Source of the DNA: DATECU01 sp035286745
GTDB lineage: Bacteria; Acidobacteriota; Vicinamibacteria; Fen-336
NCBI GenBank assembly: GCA_035286745.1
Contig: DATECU010000322.1
Location: 1-63,009, forward strand
Reading direction: 5' to 3'
DNA length: 63,009 bases
Shown here: positions 52,949 to 61,071 of the stretch, in pieces
How the letters are laid out: each line of letters opens with the position of its first letter
Numbering within the stretch: the stretch's first letter is position 1
The notes under the pieces: generated by a model
The model's database searches: none
Seen by the model: only the letters and a program-made list of their open reading frames with translations
Told to the model about the DNA's origin: nothing
Program-made: the position numbers and the translations under genes

Positions 52949-53659
52949 ATGGCGGCTGAGGGCCTCACCAAGTTCCCAAGAACGCCCCATCTGTTCTGGC
53001 TGGGTGAGGGAGCGCCACGGGGCGACAGGCTCCTGGCGCCGGCCGCGGCCCGGCGCCTGATGATCCAGCCGGTGGCAATCGAGGAGAAGATCGACGGCTC
53101 CAACCTGGGGTTGTCGGTGGGCGCCAACGGCCGCCTGCGCGCCCAGAGCCGCGGGCACTATCTGAAGGCCGGCACCGGCGGCCAGTACCAGCCGCTGTGG
53201 CGGTGGCTGGCGCTTGCCGACGAGCGTTTGCGGGCGGCCCTCGGGACCGGCCTCCTGGCCTTCGGCGAGTGGTGCCATGCGCGCCACACCATGGCCTACG
53301 ACGCGCTGCCGGACTGGTTCCTGCTCTTCGACGTCTACGAGCGGGCGGAGAAGCGGTTCTGGTCGCGGGAACGCCGCGATGCCTGGGCACAGAGCCTGGG
53401 CCTCGCCGTCCCTCCGCTGCTGGCCGCCGGCGTTCTCGATCGGAAGCGCCTCACCGCGTTGCTCGGCGCCTCCCGTCTGGGAAGCGGACCTGCCGAGGGG
53501 CTCTATCTCCGTTGGGACCAAGGCGGCTGGCTCAGGGCGCGGGCCAAGATCGTGCGACGCAACTGGGTTCCGGCAGGCGACGAACACTGGGCGGGGGTGC
53601 TTGAGACCAATGCCCTGCGACGCCCCCCCGCGACTCCGAAAGCCACGTTCGTAAGGTAG
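52949..53659 (+). CDS. RNA ligase (Rnl2-like nucleotidyltransferase)
   Basis: The 236-residue protein (ATG at 52949, with AAGGAAGAGGG upstream) has motif I EEKIDGSNLGLSV with adenylation Lys47. It also has RLRAQSRGHYLK (motif Ia), GEWCHARHTMAYDAL (motif III), EGLYLRWD (motif IV) and ARAKIVRRNW (motif V). The pattern fits the RNA-ligase family (PF09414) of Rnl2-like, end-sealing enzymes. It is small and has no extra domain. With the HAD gene before it, a two-gene nucleic-acid repair unit is conceivable but unproven. The GTG at 52922 is an alternative start. Confidence 0.85.
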   Translation: MAAEGLTKFPRTPHLFWLGEGAPRGDRLLAPAAARRLMIQPVAIEEKIDGSNLGLSVGANGRLRAQSRGHYLKAGTGGQYQPLWRWLALADERLRAALGTGLLAFGEWCHARHTMAYDALPDWFLLFDVYERAEKRFWSRERRDAWAQSLGLAVPPLLAAGVLDRKRLTALLGASRLGSGPAEGLYLRWDQGGWLRARAKIVRRNWVPAGDEHWAGVLETNALRRPPATPKATFVR

Positions 53660-53749
53660 GAACGACGCCAGGCTGCCCAGATGGGCACTACCCCGCTAGG
53701 CATCTATCGCGAACGTCGCCCCCGGCGACGACTGATCACGGCGGTCCTG

Positions 53750-54442
53750 CTATCGAGAACCAGAGTGATCGTGAATGCGAGCGAAGTGCTCGATGAAGAA
53801 CAGTCGCTCGGAAGCGAAGATCGGCGCGCCCGCCTCCCGCAAGAGGACCGGGCGCAAGAGCGTGGCCATCTGCAGAGAGACGAGAGCGAAGAGCGCTAGC
53901 CACAAGGGCAGCATGCCCCCAGACTCCGGGAGCGCCATTCGCAAGTAGCGCAGTGCGAAGGCGAGCGCAAGACCCCAGGCAAAGACGTGGATCCAGGTGA
54001 CAAAGGCCAGTTGGCGACTGGAGACCGAGAACAGCCAGGTGATGGGCAACAGGCCGACCAGGAGCAGCCCCAGGGTGGCCGCCAAACCCGACAGCGTGCC
54101 CAGCAGCTTGGCACCCGACCAGTTGACGCCGGCCACGGCGCCGAGGACGAAGAAGCTGGGCAGGCAGAGCGCCAACGCCCCGAACAGAATCAACGGCGCC
54201 TTGATGGCGGTTACGAGCATCTGCGTACCGCCCTGGAAACAGCCCGCCACCGCGCCGTACAGCACGGCGCCCGCCAGCGCACCGGCGAAAAGCCGCCGGG
54301 CCGATGGTCCATCTTGACACGCGTGCCGCAGGGACGCGGTCGGCTCGCCGAGCAGCTCGTTGAAGACAGCGACCAGCGATCGCCGCTCGCTGGTCTTCGC
54401 GGCGCCGGGTGAGAGGATGGGCGGGTTCGTTGGGTCGGTCAT
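53750..54442 (-). CDS. Multi-spanning membrane protein, Yip1-like
   Basis: The 230-residue protein has a cytoplasmic N-terminal segment of about 45 residues (LVAVFNELLGEPTASLRHAC) and five or six TM helices (about 50-200). The helix pattern and motif GCFQGGTQMLVTAIKAPLIL resemble the neighbour at 54450-55160 (GSWHGSLLALYSAIKLPLVL), so the two are tandem paralogs. Similar proteins are often classified with Yip1-like or Actin-like membrane families of unknown function. It starts 7 bases after the stop of that neighbour. Confidence 0.75.
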   Translation of the reverse strand: MTDPTNPPILSPGAAKTSERRSLVAVFNELLGEPTASLRHACQDGPSARRLFAGALAGAVLYGAVAGCFQGGTQMLVTAIKAPLILFGALALCLPSFFVLGAVAGVNWSGAKLLGTLSGLAATLGLLLVGLLPITWLFSVSSRQLAFVTWIHVFAWGLALAFALRYLRMALPESGGMLPLWLALFALVSLQMATLLRPVLLREAGAPIFASERLFFIEHFARIHDHSGSR

Positions 54443-54449
54443 TTGGCTT

Positions 54450-55160
54450 TCACTCCAGGCTGCCCGTTAGATGGGGCAGGATGTCCGCAATGATGAACTC
54501 GTAGACGTTGCCGTCGAGGGCGTCCTTGCGCAGGAAGACTACCGGCATGTAGACGCTGCCGACGAACGGTCGCAGCGCCCAGGCGACCTCTCCACCCACG
54601 ACGGCGAATGCCGTCACCCAGAGCACGTAGACGACCACTGCGGTTGCCCGCGAGGGAGCGAGTGTCCGGAGCCCCCGCCACAGTGCTCGCGTGCCGATGA
54701 GCCCCGAGCCGGCGGTGAAGGCTGTGTGCATGAGGTAGAGGAGGTTGTGGGCGGTGCGCGCGCTCGGCGACGGTGGCGGCGCGCTGAGGGTGAAGAGGGC
54801 AGCCACGGGGACGAGCGCCGCCAACGCAACGCTGGCCACGCCGAGGCTGCGAAAAGTCACGGCCGCGACGCGGCGCGCAGGCAACGGTAGGCCCAGCAGG
54901 GAGGCCCCGATCCACGCCAGGGGCAGGGTCAGAGACGACGTGACCAGCAGCACCAGGGGGAGCTTGATGGCGGAGTAGAGGGCGAGCAACGACCCGTGCC
55001 AACTGCCCAGGACCGCGCCATAGGCCGCGGCGCCCGCCACCATAACAGCGACCAGCCCGGGCCACTTGGCGTCGTCAGCGCCCTCCCCGATAGTCGGCCC
55101 AAGAGCCGCCTCGGAGAACAGGCCGCGCAGAGTCGCGAGAAGAGGCAGTCGAATCCCCAT
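54450..55160 (-). CDS. Multi-spanning membrane protein, paralog of 53750 gene
   Basis: From the ATG at 55158-55160 the 236-residue protein has an amphipathic N-terminus (RLPLLATLRGLFSEAAL) and five or six TM helices. It shares the pair of motifs (GxxHGSLLALYSAIKLP, then a Leu-rich helix) with the downstream gene. Unlike that gene, it ends in a polar tail, DALDGNVYEFIIADILPHL. The two probably act as a complex or alternate subunits. The upstream gap 55161-55333 contains no gene. Confidence 0.75.
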   Translation of the reverse strand: MGIRLPLLATLRGLFSEAALGPTIGEGADDAKWPGLVAVMVAGAAAYGAVLGSWHGSLLALYSAIKLPLVLLVTSSLTLPLAWIGASLLGLPLPARRVAAVTFRSLGVASVALAALVPVAALFTLSAPPPSPSARTAHNLLYLMHTAFTAGSGLIGTRALWRGLRTLAPSRATAVVVYVLWVTAFAVVGGEVAWALRPFVGSVYMPVVFLRKDALDGNVYEFIIADILPHLTGSLE

Positions 55161-55333
55161 AGCTGTTCGCTCGAGTTTCACCGTAGCACGGCGCCCCCCC
55201 CGTCCGTGAACCGAAGTCCAGCGGGTCCGCCGCTACCCCCTGGTTGGGTGCTTGCGGCACCGGACCAGAGAAGGACAACGGGACAACGTCCAGGCGCTTG
55301 ACAACCGAAGCCTCAAGTTGGAGAGTGCCCGCC

Positions 55334-57430
55334 ATGCAACGCTCATCCCTCTCAGCCCTTGCCGCCCTGCCCACGCTGGCGCTCGTCTTCGCCTTGGGTT
55401 CCGACGCCCGGGCTGACCGGCTGCCGGAGCGCGCTCGCGAGGTTGTCGACTACGCCATCAACGTTCGCCTGGACGCCACCGCCAAGCAGCTCTACGGCCA
55501 GGAGCGCGTCACCTGGCGCAACCCCTCCGACGACTCGGTTTCCGAGCTCTGGTTCCATCTCTACCTGAACGCCTTCAAGAACACGCGGAGCACCTTCTTC
55601 CGCGAGTCGGGCGGCCAGCTCCGCGGCGACCGGGCGACCTCGGACAAGTGGGGCTGGATCGACGTGACCTCGATGAAGCTCCCCGACGGCACCGATCTCC
55701 TGCCGTCGCTCGGCTTCGAGCACCCCGACGACGACAACGCCGAGGACCAGACGGTGGCGCGGGTGCGCCTTCCCGAGCCGGTGCCGCCTGGGGGCAGCCT
55801 GACAATCGAGATCGGCTTCAAGGCTCAGCTCCCCCAGGTCTTCGCCCGCACCGGTTTCCGCCGCGACTACTTCCTGGTGGGCCAGTGGTTTCCCAAGCTG
55901 GGCGTCTACGAGCCCGCCGGCACCCGCGGCCGCCAAACGGGTGGCTGGAACTGCCATCAGTTCCACGCCCACAGCGAGTTCTACGCCGACTACGGCCGCT
56001 TCAAGGTGGAGATCACGGTCCCCGCCGGCTTCGTGGTGGGCGCCACCGGCGAGCGCAAGGAGCGCCGTGAGAACAAGGACGGGACCTCCACCCACGTCTT
56101 CGAGCAAGGCGACGTCCACGATTTCGCCTGGACCGCGTCCCCCCACTTCATCGAGGTGAAGCGGACCTTTTCGGCGGGCAAGGACGTGACGGCCAAGGAA
56201 TACGAGGACACGGCTCGGCTCCTGGGACGCACCCTGGAAGAGGTCCGGCTGCGGGACGTCGACATTACGGTCCTGGTGCAGCCGGGACATCTGCCCCAGG
56301 CTGGGCGTTATGTGGACTCGGCGGTCCTGGCCATCAAGCATTTCGGGCTGTGGTACGGGGCCTACCCCTATCCCACCCTCACCGTGGTGGATCCGGCTCC
56401 GGGCGCGGGCGGATCGGGGGGCATGGAGTACCCCACCTTCATCACCGCCGGCACCTCCTTCCTGCTCCAGCACTGGCCCTTCGACAAGATCCGCGCCCCG
56501 GAAGGGGTGACCGTGCACGAGTTCGGCCATCAGTTCTGGTACGGCCTGGTGGGCAACAACGAGTTCGAGGAGGCCTGGCTGGACGAGGGCGTGAACTCGT
56601 ACTCCACCGGCAAGATCATGGAGATCGGCTATGGGAAGGAGACCTCGAACGTCTCCTTCCTGGGCCTGAGACTGGGCGAGGTAGAGACCACCCGCCTGCA
56701 GAACAACCCGGAGCGCCGCTTCGGCAAGATCCGCACGCCCTCCTGGGGGTATCTCACCAGCAGCGACTACGGCTTCAACTCCTATGCCCGCCCGGAGCTG
56801 GTGCTTCGCACCCTGGAGGCCTACCTGGGCGAGCAGACCATGGCACGAGTTATGCGCACGTATCACGAGCGCTGGCGCTTCCGCCATCCCTCCAGCGACG
56901 ATTTCTACGCGGTCGTGAACGAGGTTTCGGGCCAGGACCTCAAGTGGTATTTCGACCAGGTGGTGGAGCAGAGCGGGGTGCTCGACTACGAGGTGTCCCG
57001 CATCACCTCACGCAAGCTGCCCGAACCCACCGGCGCCTTCGACCGAGGAGGCAAGCCGGACATCGTGGATGGCAAGGAGGCCAAGAGGCGGGAGAAGGAG
57101 GCCGACAAGAAGGGCACCCGCCAATACGAGAGCCGGGTGGAACTGAGGCGCCTGGGTGAAGTCGCCTTCCCGGTGGAAGTGGAGCTGCTCTTCCTTGGCC
57201 AGCCGCCGGAGCGGCGCACCTGGGACGGCAAGGATCGTTGGGTGCGTTGGGACTTCGTGCGGCCGGAGAAGCTGGTCTCGGCCCGCATCGATCCCGACCG
57301 GAAAGTGCCGCTCGACGCCAGCTGGCTCAACAACGGCAAGCGGGTCGAACCCAACAGGCGGGCCGCCGCCAGTTGGTCGGCTCGATACCTCTTCTGGGTC
57401 CAGCAAGCGCTGGCCCTTCTCGGGCTCTGA
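55334..57430 (+). CDS. Secreted M1-family metallopeptidase
   Basis: The 698-residue product has a signal peptide (LAALPTLALVFALGSDARA) and an N-terminal M1-type beta domain (about 30-250). The catalytic domain has GGMEYP near 363, the zinc motif HEFGHQFWYG (HExxH at 395-399) and the third ligand Glu in NNEFEEAWLDEG. A helical C-terminal part contains a charged stretch (about 575-600, KEAKRREKEADKKGTRQ). A closing TM-like or hydrophobic end is present (LFWVQQALALLGL). It is probably a periplasmic or surface aminopeptidase for nutrient peptides. The ATG at 55334 follows a signal-type start. Confidence 0.92.
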   Translation: MQRSSLSALAALPTLALVFALGSDARADRLPERAREVVDYAINVRLDATAKQLYGQERVTWRNPSDDSVSELWFHLYLNAFKNTRSTFFRESGGQLRGDRATSDKWGWIDVTSMKLPDGTDLLPSLGFEHPDDDNAEDQTVARVRLPEPVPPGGSLTIEIGFKAQLPQVFARTGFRRDYFLVGQWFPKLGVYEPAGTRGRQTGGWNCHQFHAHSEFYADYGRFKVEITVPAGFVVGATGERKERRENKDGTSTHVFEQGDVHDFAWTASPHFIEVKRTFSAGKDVTAKEYEDTARLLGRTLEEVRLRDVDITVLVQPGHLPQAGRYVDSAVLAIKHFGLWYGAYPYPTLTVVDPAPGAGGSGGMEYPTFITAGTSFLLQHWPFDKIRAPEGVTVHEFGHQFWYGLVGNNEFEEAWLDEGVNSYSTGKIMEIGYGKETSNVSFLGLRLGEVETTRLQNNPERRFGKIRTPSWGYLTSSDYGFNSYARPELVLRTLEAYLGEQTMARVMRTYHERWRFRHPSSDDFYAVVNEVSGQDLKWYFDQVVEQSGVLDYEVSRITSRKLPEPTGAFDRGGKPDIVDGKEAKRREKEADKKGTRQYESRVELRRLGEVAFPVEVELLFLGQPPERRTWDGKDRWVRWDFVRPEKLVSARIDPDRKVPLDASWLNNGKRVEPNRRAAASWSARYLFWVQQALALLGL

Positions 57431-57441
57431 GGAGAGCAGCC

Positions 57442-58470
57442 ATGTTCATCACCTGCGCGCTCCGTGGCCTGGGCCGGGCCCTGGCCAATCCTCGACTGGC
57501 GGTTCTGCTCTGGCTGGTCAACGCCGGGGTGGCCGCCATCGCCGCCATCCCCGCCTTCTTCCATCTCAGCTCCGCGCTCGGCAGCCGCCCCGAGGGTGAT
57601 CGGCTGCTCGACGGGTTCTCCTTCGGTTTGATGGCCGAGTTGGGCCACTACCAGGGGGCATGGGCGGGCATCCTCATGTCAATGCTGCTGCCGCTCGCCG
57701 CGGTGGCGCTGCTCGGCAACGCCCTCATCAGCGGCGGCGTGCTCGAGGTGCTGACGGCTCAAGACGACCGCCGCCTGCTGCACCGCTTCGGGCGCGGCGC
57801 CGGCCACTTCTTCGGCCGCTTCTTCCGTGCCGGGTTGGTGGCGGGGCTGGTGGGGCTCGTGGTTGCCGGGGTGCTGGCGGCTCTGGTGAGGTGGATCGGC
57901 CGCCGTCTGGAGGACTCGGCCTGGGAGCCGATGGGGTTCCTGGTCGCCCTGGTCCGGTTCGGCCTGGTGGCCCTGGTGGTGCTCGTCGTCCTCATGGCCC
58001 TCGATCTGGCCCGCGTCCGCATGGTTCTCGAAGACAGCCGGCAGGCGATTCGCCTCTTCTTCCGGTCCCTCACATTCGTTCTGCGCCACCCGGTGAAGGT
58101 GTTGGGGCTGTGGGCGGTGAACAGCGTGGTCCTGGGCGGCGTGATGTTGGCCTATCTCGCCTACTGCTCTGGTTTCCCCGCCACTCGCGGCCGCTTCATC
58201 CTGGCCATGGTGATCGTGCAACAGGCGGTCATGCTGTGCCGGGCCGGGCTGCGCGTCGGCCTGTGGGCCGGCGAGATCGCCCTCTGGGAGCGGATGGCTC
58301 CGCCCACGCCGGTCCGCCTTGCTCGACCCGAGCCGGTGCCGGCGGAGTCTCCCGCGCCGCCCGAGCCGACGGCCTTCGCCTCCACGGAAGCCCTCTCCCC
58401 CACCGACCCCGCGTTAGCGGAACCCCAGCCCGCGCCCGAGCCACCGGCCCGAGAGCCCGAGGGCCGCTGA
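57442..58470 (+). CDS. Multi-spanning membrane protein, unknown
   Basis: The 342-residue protein has about seven hydrophobic segments (17-40, 70-90, 127-150, 165-185, 218-240 and others). Its charged loop (RRLLHRFGRGAGHFFGRFFRAG) resembles part of bacterial DUF4013-like or YhdP-type membrane proteins. A Pro/Glu/Ala-rich cytoplasmic tail occupies about 285-342. GAGGAGAG lies 8 bases before the ATG, 11 bases after the M1 stop, so it is cotranscribed with the peptidase. No function is proposed. Confidence 0.75.
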   Translation: MFITCALRGLGRALANPRLAVLLWLVNAGVAAIAAIPAFFHLSSALGSRPEGDRLLDGFSFGLMAELGHYQGAWAGILMSMLLPLAAVALLGNALISGGVLEVLTAQDDRRLLHRFGRGAGHFFGRFFRAGLVAGLVGLVVAGVLAALVRWIGRRLEDSAWEPMGFLVALVRFGLVALVVLVVLMALDLARVRMVLEDSRQAIRLFFRSLTFVLRHPVKVLGLWAVNSVVLGGVMLAYLAYCSGFPATRGRFILAMVIVQQAVMLCRAGLRVGLWAGEIALWERMAPPTPVRLARPEPVPAESPAPPEPTAFASTEALSPTDPALAEPQPAPEPPAREPEGR

Positions 58471-58491
58471 GCCGAAGCCGAGGCGATCACT

Positions 58492-58525
58492 GCCGCCGAA
58501 CGCGTAACCTACCGCGCTCGGCGGC
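58492..58525. terminator. Bidirectional hairpin between convergent genes
   Basis: A 13-base stem (GCCGCCGAACGCG with CGCGCTCGGCGGC, one mismatch) and loop TAACCTAC sits in the 62-base gap between two convergent genes. There is no T-run, but the position fits a shared terminator. Confidence 0.55.
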
Positions 58526-58532
58526 GCGCCTG

Positions 58533-59813
58533 CTATCTCGCGAAGGAGCGTCTGCCCCAGTTCCCTCGGGCTGCGGGCGGGCCCGGCTTCTTCCGGCCTC
58601 GGGCCCTCTGCTCGCGCATGGCGGCCAGACGCTGGCCCAGCGGGATCTCGAGCTTCTCGGCCGGCCTCTTGCTGTAGTCAAAGCCGGAGAGGGTGACCCG
58701 CGGGAGGCGGGTGCCCAGGACCCGTTCGATGCGCCTCACGTCGGCCTCTTCCTCCGGTGACACGAAGAGGAAGGCGTCGCCGGTCAGCTCGACCCGTCCC
58801 GTCCGGCCCACTCGGTGGACGTAGTCCTCGGGGGAGTTGGGGACGTCGAAGTTGATGACGTGGGAAAGCGCCTCCACGTCGATGCCGCGGGCCGCGATGT
58901 CGGTGGCCACTAGGACCGGGAACTTGCCGGCCTTGAAGGCGCCCAGGGCCTCGGTCCGCTGGGCCTGGCTCCGAGTGCCGTGGATGCGTCCGGCAGACAC
59001 GCCGTTGCGGGCCAGGTACTCCGCCAAACGGTTGGCGCGGTGCTTGGTCCGAGTGAAGGCGATGACGCTTCGGATCTCGCCCCGCTTCAGAAGCTCGACC
59101 AGCAGAGCGGACTTCAGCTCCGCCGGTACCGGGTAGGCTGCCTGGGTGACGCTCACCGCCGGGGTCACCTTACGCTCGAGGCTGATGGTGGCTGGGTCAC
59201 GAAGCATCTCTCGGGCCAGGGTCACGATCGGCGGCGGCAGGGTGGCCGAGAACAGGAGCGTCTGACGCTTGGCCGGAATGTGCTTCAAGATCCGCTTGAT
59301 GTCGGGAATGAAGCCCATGTCGAGCATGCGGTCGGCCTCGTCCAGGACCAGCACCTCCAGGCCCTGGAGGCGGGCATAGGGAAAGCGGAAGTGATCGAGC
59401 AGCCGGCCGGGGGTGGCCACCATGACGTCGACCCCCTTGCGGAAGGCCTGCTCCTGGGGGCCCATGCCGACGCCTCCGTAGATGGCGGCCGCCGAGAAGG
59501 GGGTGTGTACGGCAAGGGCCTTGGCGTGGTCGGCGATCTGCTGGGCCAACTCCCGGGTCGGGGTCAGCACCAGAGCGCGCGTGGTTCCCCTGGGCTTGCC
59601 CGAGAGGCTGTTCAGGATCGGCAGGAGGAAGGCGGCTGTCTTCCCGCTGCCGGTGGTGGCGCAGGCGAGGACGTCGCGACCCTCCAGGGCCGGTGGGATG
59701 GCCTGCTGCTGGATCGGTGTGGGACGAGGAAAGCCGAGCGTGCGGACGCCGCGCACCAGGTTGTCGTGGAGACGGAGTTGTGCAAAGGGCAAGGCGGTAG
59801 GGCCTTTCGACAT
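58533..59813 (-). CDS. rhlE: DEAD-box RNA helicase, RhlE type
   Basis: The 426-residue protein has all helicase motifs: Q-motif GFPRPTPIQQQAI near 28-40, ATTGSGKTAAF (motif I), PTRELAQQ, TPGRLLDH, LDEADRMLDMG (motif II), SATLP (III), IAFTRTK (IV), ATDIAARGIDV (V) and HRVGRTGR (VI). A short basic tail follows the helicase core, as in RhlE. It unwinds short RNA duplexes in ribosome assembly or mRNA turnover and often aids cold growth. It stands alone on the minus strand. Confidence 0.95.
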   Translation of the reverse strand: MSKGPTALPFAQLRLHDNLVRGVRTLGFPRPTPIQQQAIPPALEGRDVLACATTGSGKTAAFLLPILNSLSGKPRGTTRALVLTPTRELAQQIADHAKALAVHTPFSAAAIYGGVGMGPQEQAFRKGVDVMVATPGRLLDHFRFPYARLQGLEVLVLDEADRMLDMGFIPDIKRILKHIPAKRQTLLFSATLPPPIVTLAREMLRDPATISLERKVTPAVSVTQAAYPVPAELKSALLVELLKRGEIRSVIAFTRTKHRANRLAEYLARNGVSAGRIHGTRSQAQRTEALGAFKAGKFPVLVATDIAARGIDVEALSHVINFDVPNSPEDYVHRVGRTGRVELTGDAFLFVSPEEEADVRRIERVLGTRLPRVTLSGFDYSKRPAEKLEIPLGQRLAAMREQRARGRKKPGPPAARGNWGRRSFAR

Positions 59814-59932
59814 GACCGGCTAGTTGGTTTGAAGAACGGGGGGGTGCCGGGAAGCCGCCGTCCGCGCGGCTCCCTAGTGGAGCGCGAAGCCCGACCAGTA
59901 TCTCACATTCGTGGGCCCAATGCGAATCGGAG

Positions 59933-59941
59933 TGCTAGAAT
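59933..59941 (+). promoter_or_regulatory. Extended -10 promoter, TGC-TAGAAT
   Basis: TGC-TAGAAT lies 36 bases before the ATG at 59978, giving a leader of about 30 bases. It is the clearest promoter in the gap 59814-59977; no -35 box is obvious. Confidence 0.5.
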
Positions 59942-59977
59942 CCGCCATCTCGCGCTTCGCGTCCCAAGGTGCGCTCG

Positions 59978-60778
59978 ATGAGCATCTACCTCGACCTGAC
60001 TCGGCAGTTTAACGAGGGCGCGCTCCGCGCGATCCTCAGCTCCGGGCAGGCCGCGGTCCTGCACCGCCTCGCCATCATGAGCAAGGACGGCGATTGGATC
60101 CTGCGCGAAGACGCCGAAGCCCTGAGTCATGTGCTTCAGGTCCTGGACCGACGTCAGGCCCGGTACCGGTTTGGTGCACCTCTGGACCTGCGCTGGATGC
60201 GGGGTGGCTGGAGCGCCCACCTGGAGTTCGCCGACCGACCGTTGCGCATTCGAACCGACTTCGTCACTCGGCCGCCTCGCCTTCCGGTCGCGGATCTCGA
60301 AGCTCTGTGGCAGGAATCCAGAGGCAACCTGATTCCCCACCTCGATGCGCGGCGGCTGGCCGAGATCAAGAAGACCAACCGCGAGAAGGACTACGCGGTG
60401 ATTGGCGAGCTGGCCAGGCGCCTGCCGGAGCCCCGCGACCAGTTGCTGCTTTCCCGCAGCGCCCGGGACATCTTGGCTCTGGCCCGCCGCTGGCCCGCGC
60501 TGGCGAGCGAGCTGGCGGAAACACGCCCCGCGCTCGCCAGCATCGACGCGGGTCTGTCCGCGCTCGAAGCCGCCCTGGATGCCGAGCGACGGACCCTGAT
60601 GCACAAGAACGAGGCTCGGCTCCAGGCCTACCTGCAAGCGGCCCAGGCTTGGCGCCAGGCATGGCCCGAGGTGGAGCGACGAATCGCAGGCCTGCCCTTG
60701 ATGGAAGCCCACGCGATTGTCGCCCAGGGCGCGGAGGATCTGCTGCCACCTCAGGTTTCCGCGGAGAGTGGCCGGTGA
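59978..60778 (+). CDS. Unknown protein, possibly nucleotidyltransferase-like
   Basis: The 266-residue protein starts MSIYLDLTRQFNEGALRAIL. Its central part (ALSHVLQVLDRRQARYRFGA, then LRIRTDFVTRPPRLP) faintly resembles the strand-turn and R-T-D pattern of AbiEii/DUF6036-type nucleotidyltransferases. The C-terminal half is helical, with coiled-coil character (ALEAALDAERRTLMHKNE). I do not recognise the family with confidence. It overlaps the next gene as GTGA, so the two are translationally coupled, like many small two-gene modules. Confidence 0.65.
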   Translation: MSIYLDLTRQFNEGALRAILSSGQAAVLHRLAIMSKDGDWILREDAEALSHVLQVLDRRQARYRFGAPLDLRWMRGGWSAHLEFADRPLRIRTDFVTRPPRLPVADLEALWQESRGNLIPHLDARRLAEIKKTNREKDYAVIGELARRLPEPRDQLLLSRSARDILALARRWPALASELAETRPALASIDAGLSALEAALDAERRTLMHKNEARLQAYLQAAQAWRQAWPEVERRIAGLPLMEAHAIVAQGAEDLLPPQVSAESGR

Positions 60779-60948
60779 CCGAGATCAGGGATGAGTTCCT
60801 GAGCGAGGAAGACCTCGACCTCCAGACCATGAGCTACCAGGAGCTGCTTGCCTATTGGGACCTCTGGCTTCGCCAGGCCCAGGCCACCAACGAAGAAGAT
60901 CGGGACACCTACTCTCACGGCGTGTTCGTCCTCCTGAACGAGCGGTAG
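60775..60948 (+). CDS. 57-residue acidic protein coupled to upstream gene
   Basis: A GTG at 60775-60777 overlaps the upstream stop. The product is acidic, beginning VTEIRDEFLSEEDLDLQTMS and ending SHGVFVLLNER. It is rich in Glu/Asp and aromatic residues and looks helical. Its small acidic nature and coupling suggest an antitoxin or chaperone-like partner of the 59978 product. There is no family match. The remaining gap 60949-61071 contains nothing recognisable. Confidence 0.55.
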   Translation: MTEIRDEFLSEEDLDLQTMSYQELLAYWDLWLRQAQATNEEDRDTYSHGVFVLLNER

Positions 60949-61071
60949 CCTCCGCTCGGCGCAAGGCTTCGGGCGAGCACCGGCGGCCACAGGTGCTGGT
61001 GGCAAACCGTGCGGACGGGGGACTCCGCCAGGAACATCACCCCATCCACCGGTCTCCCCGGACTCGCGTGA

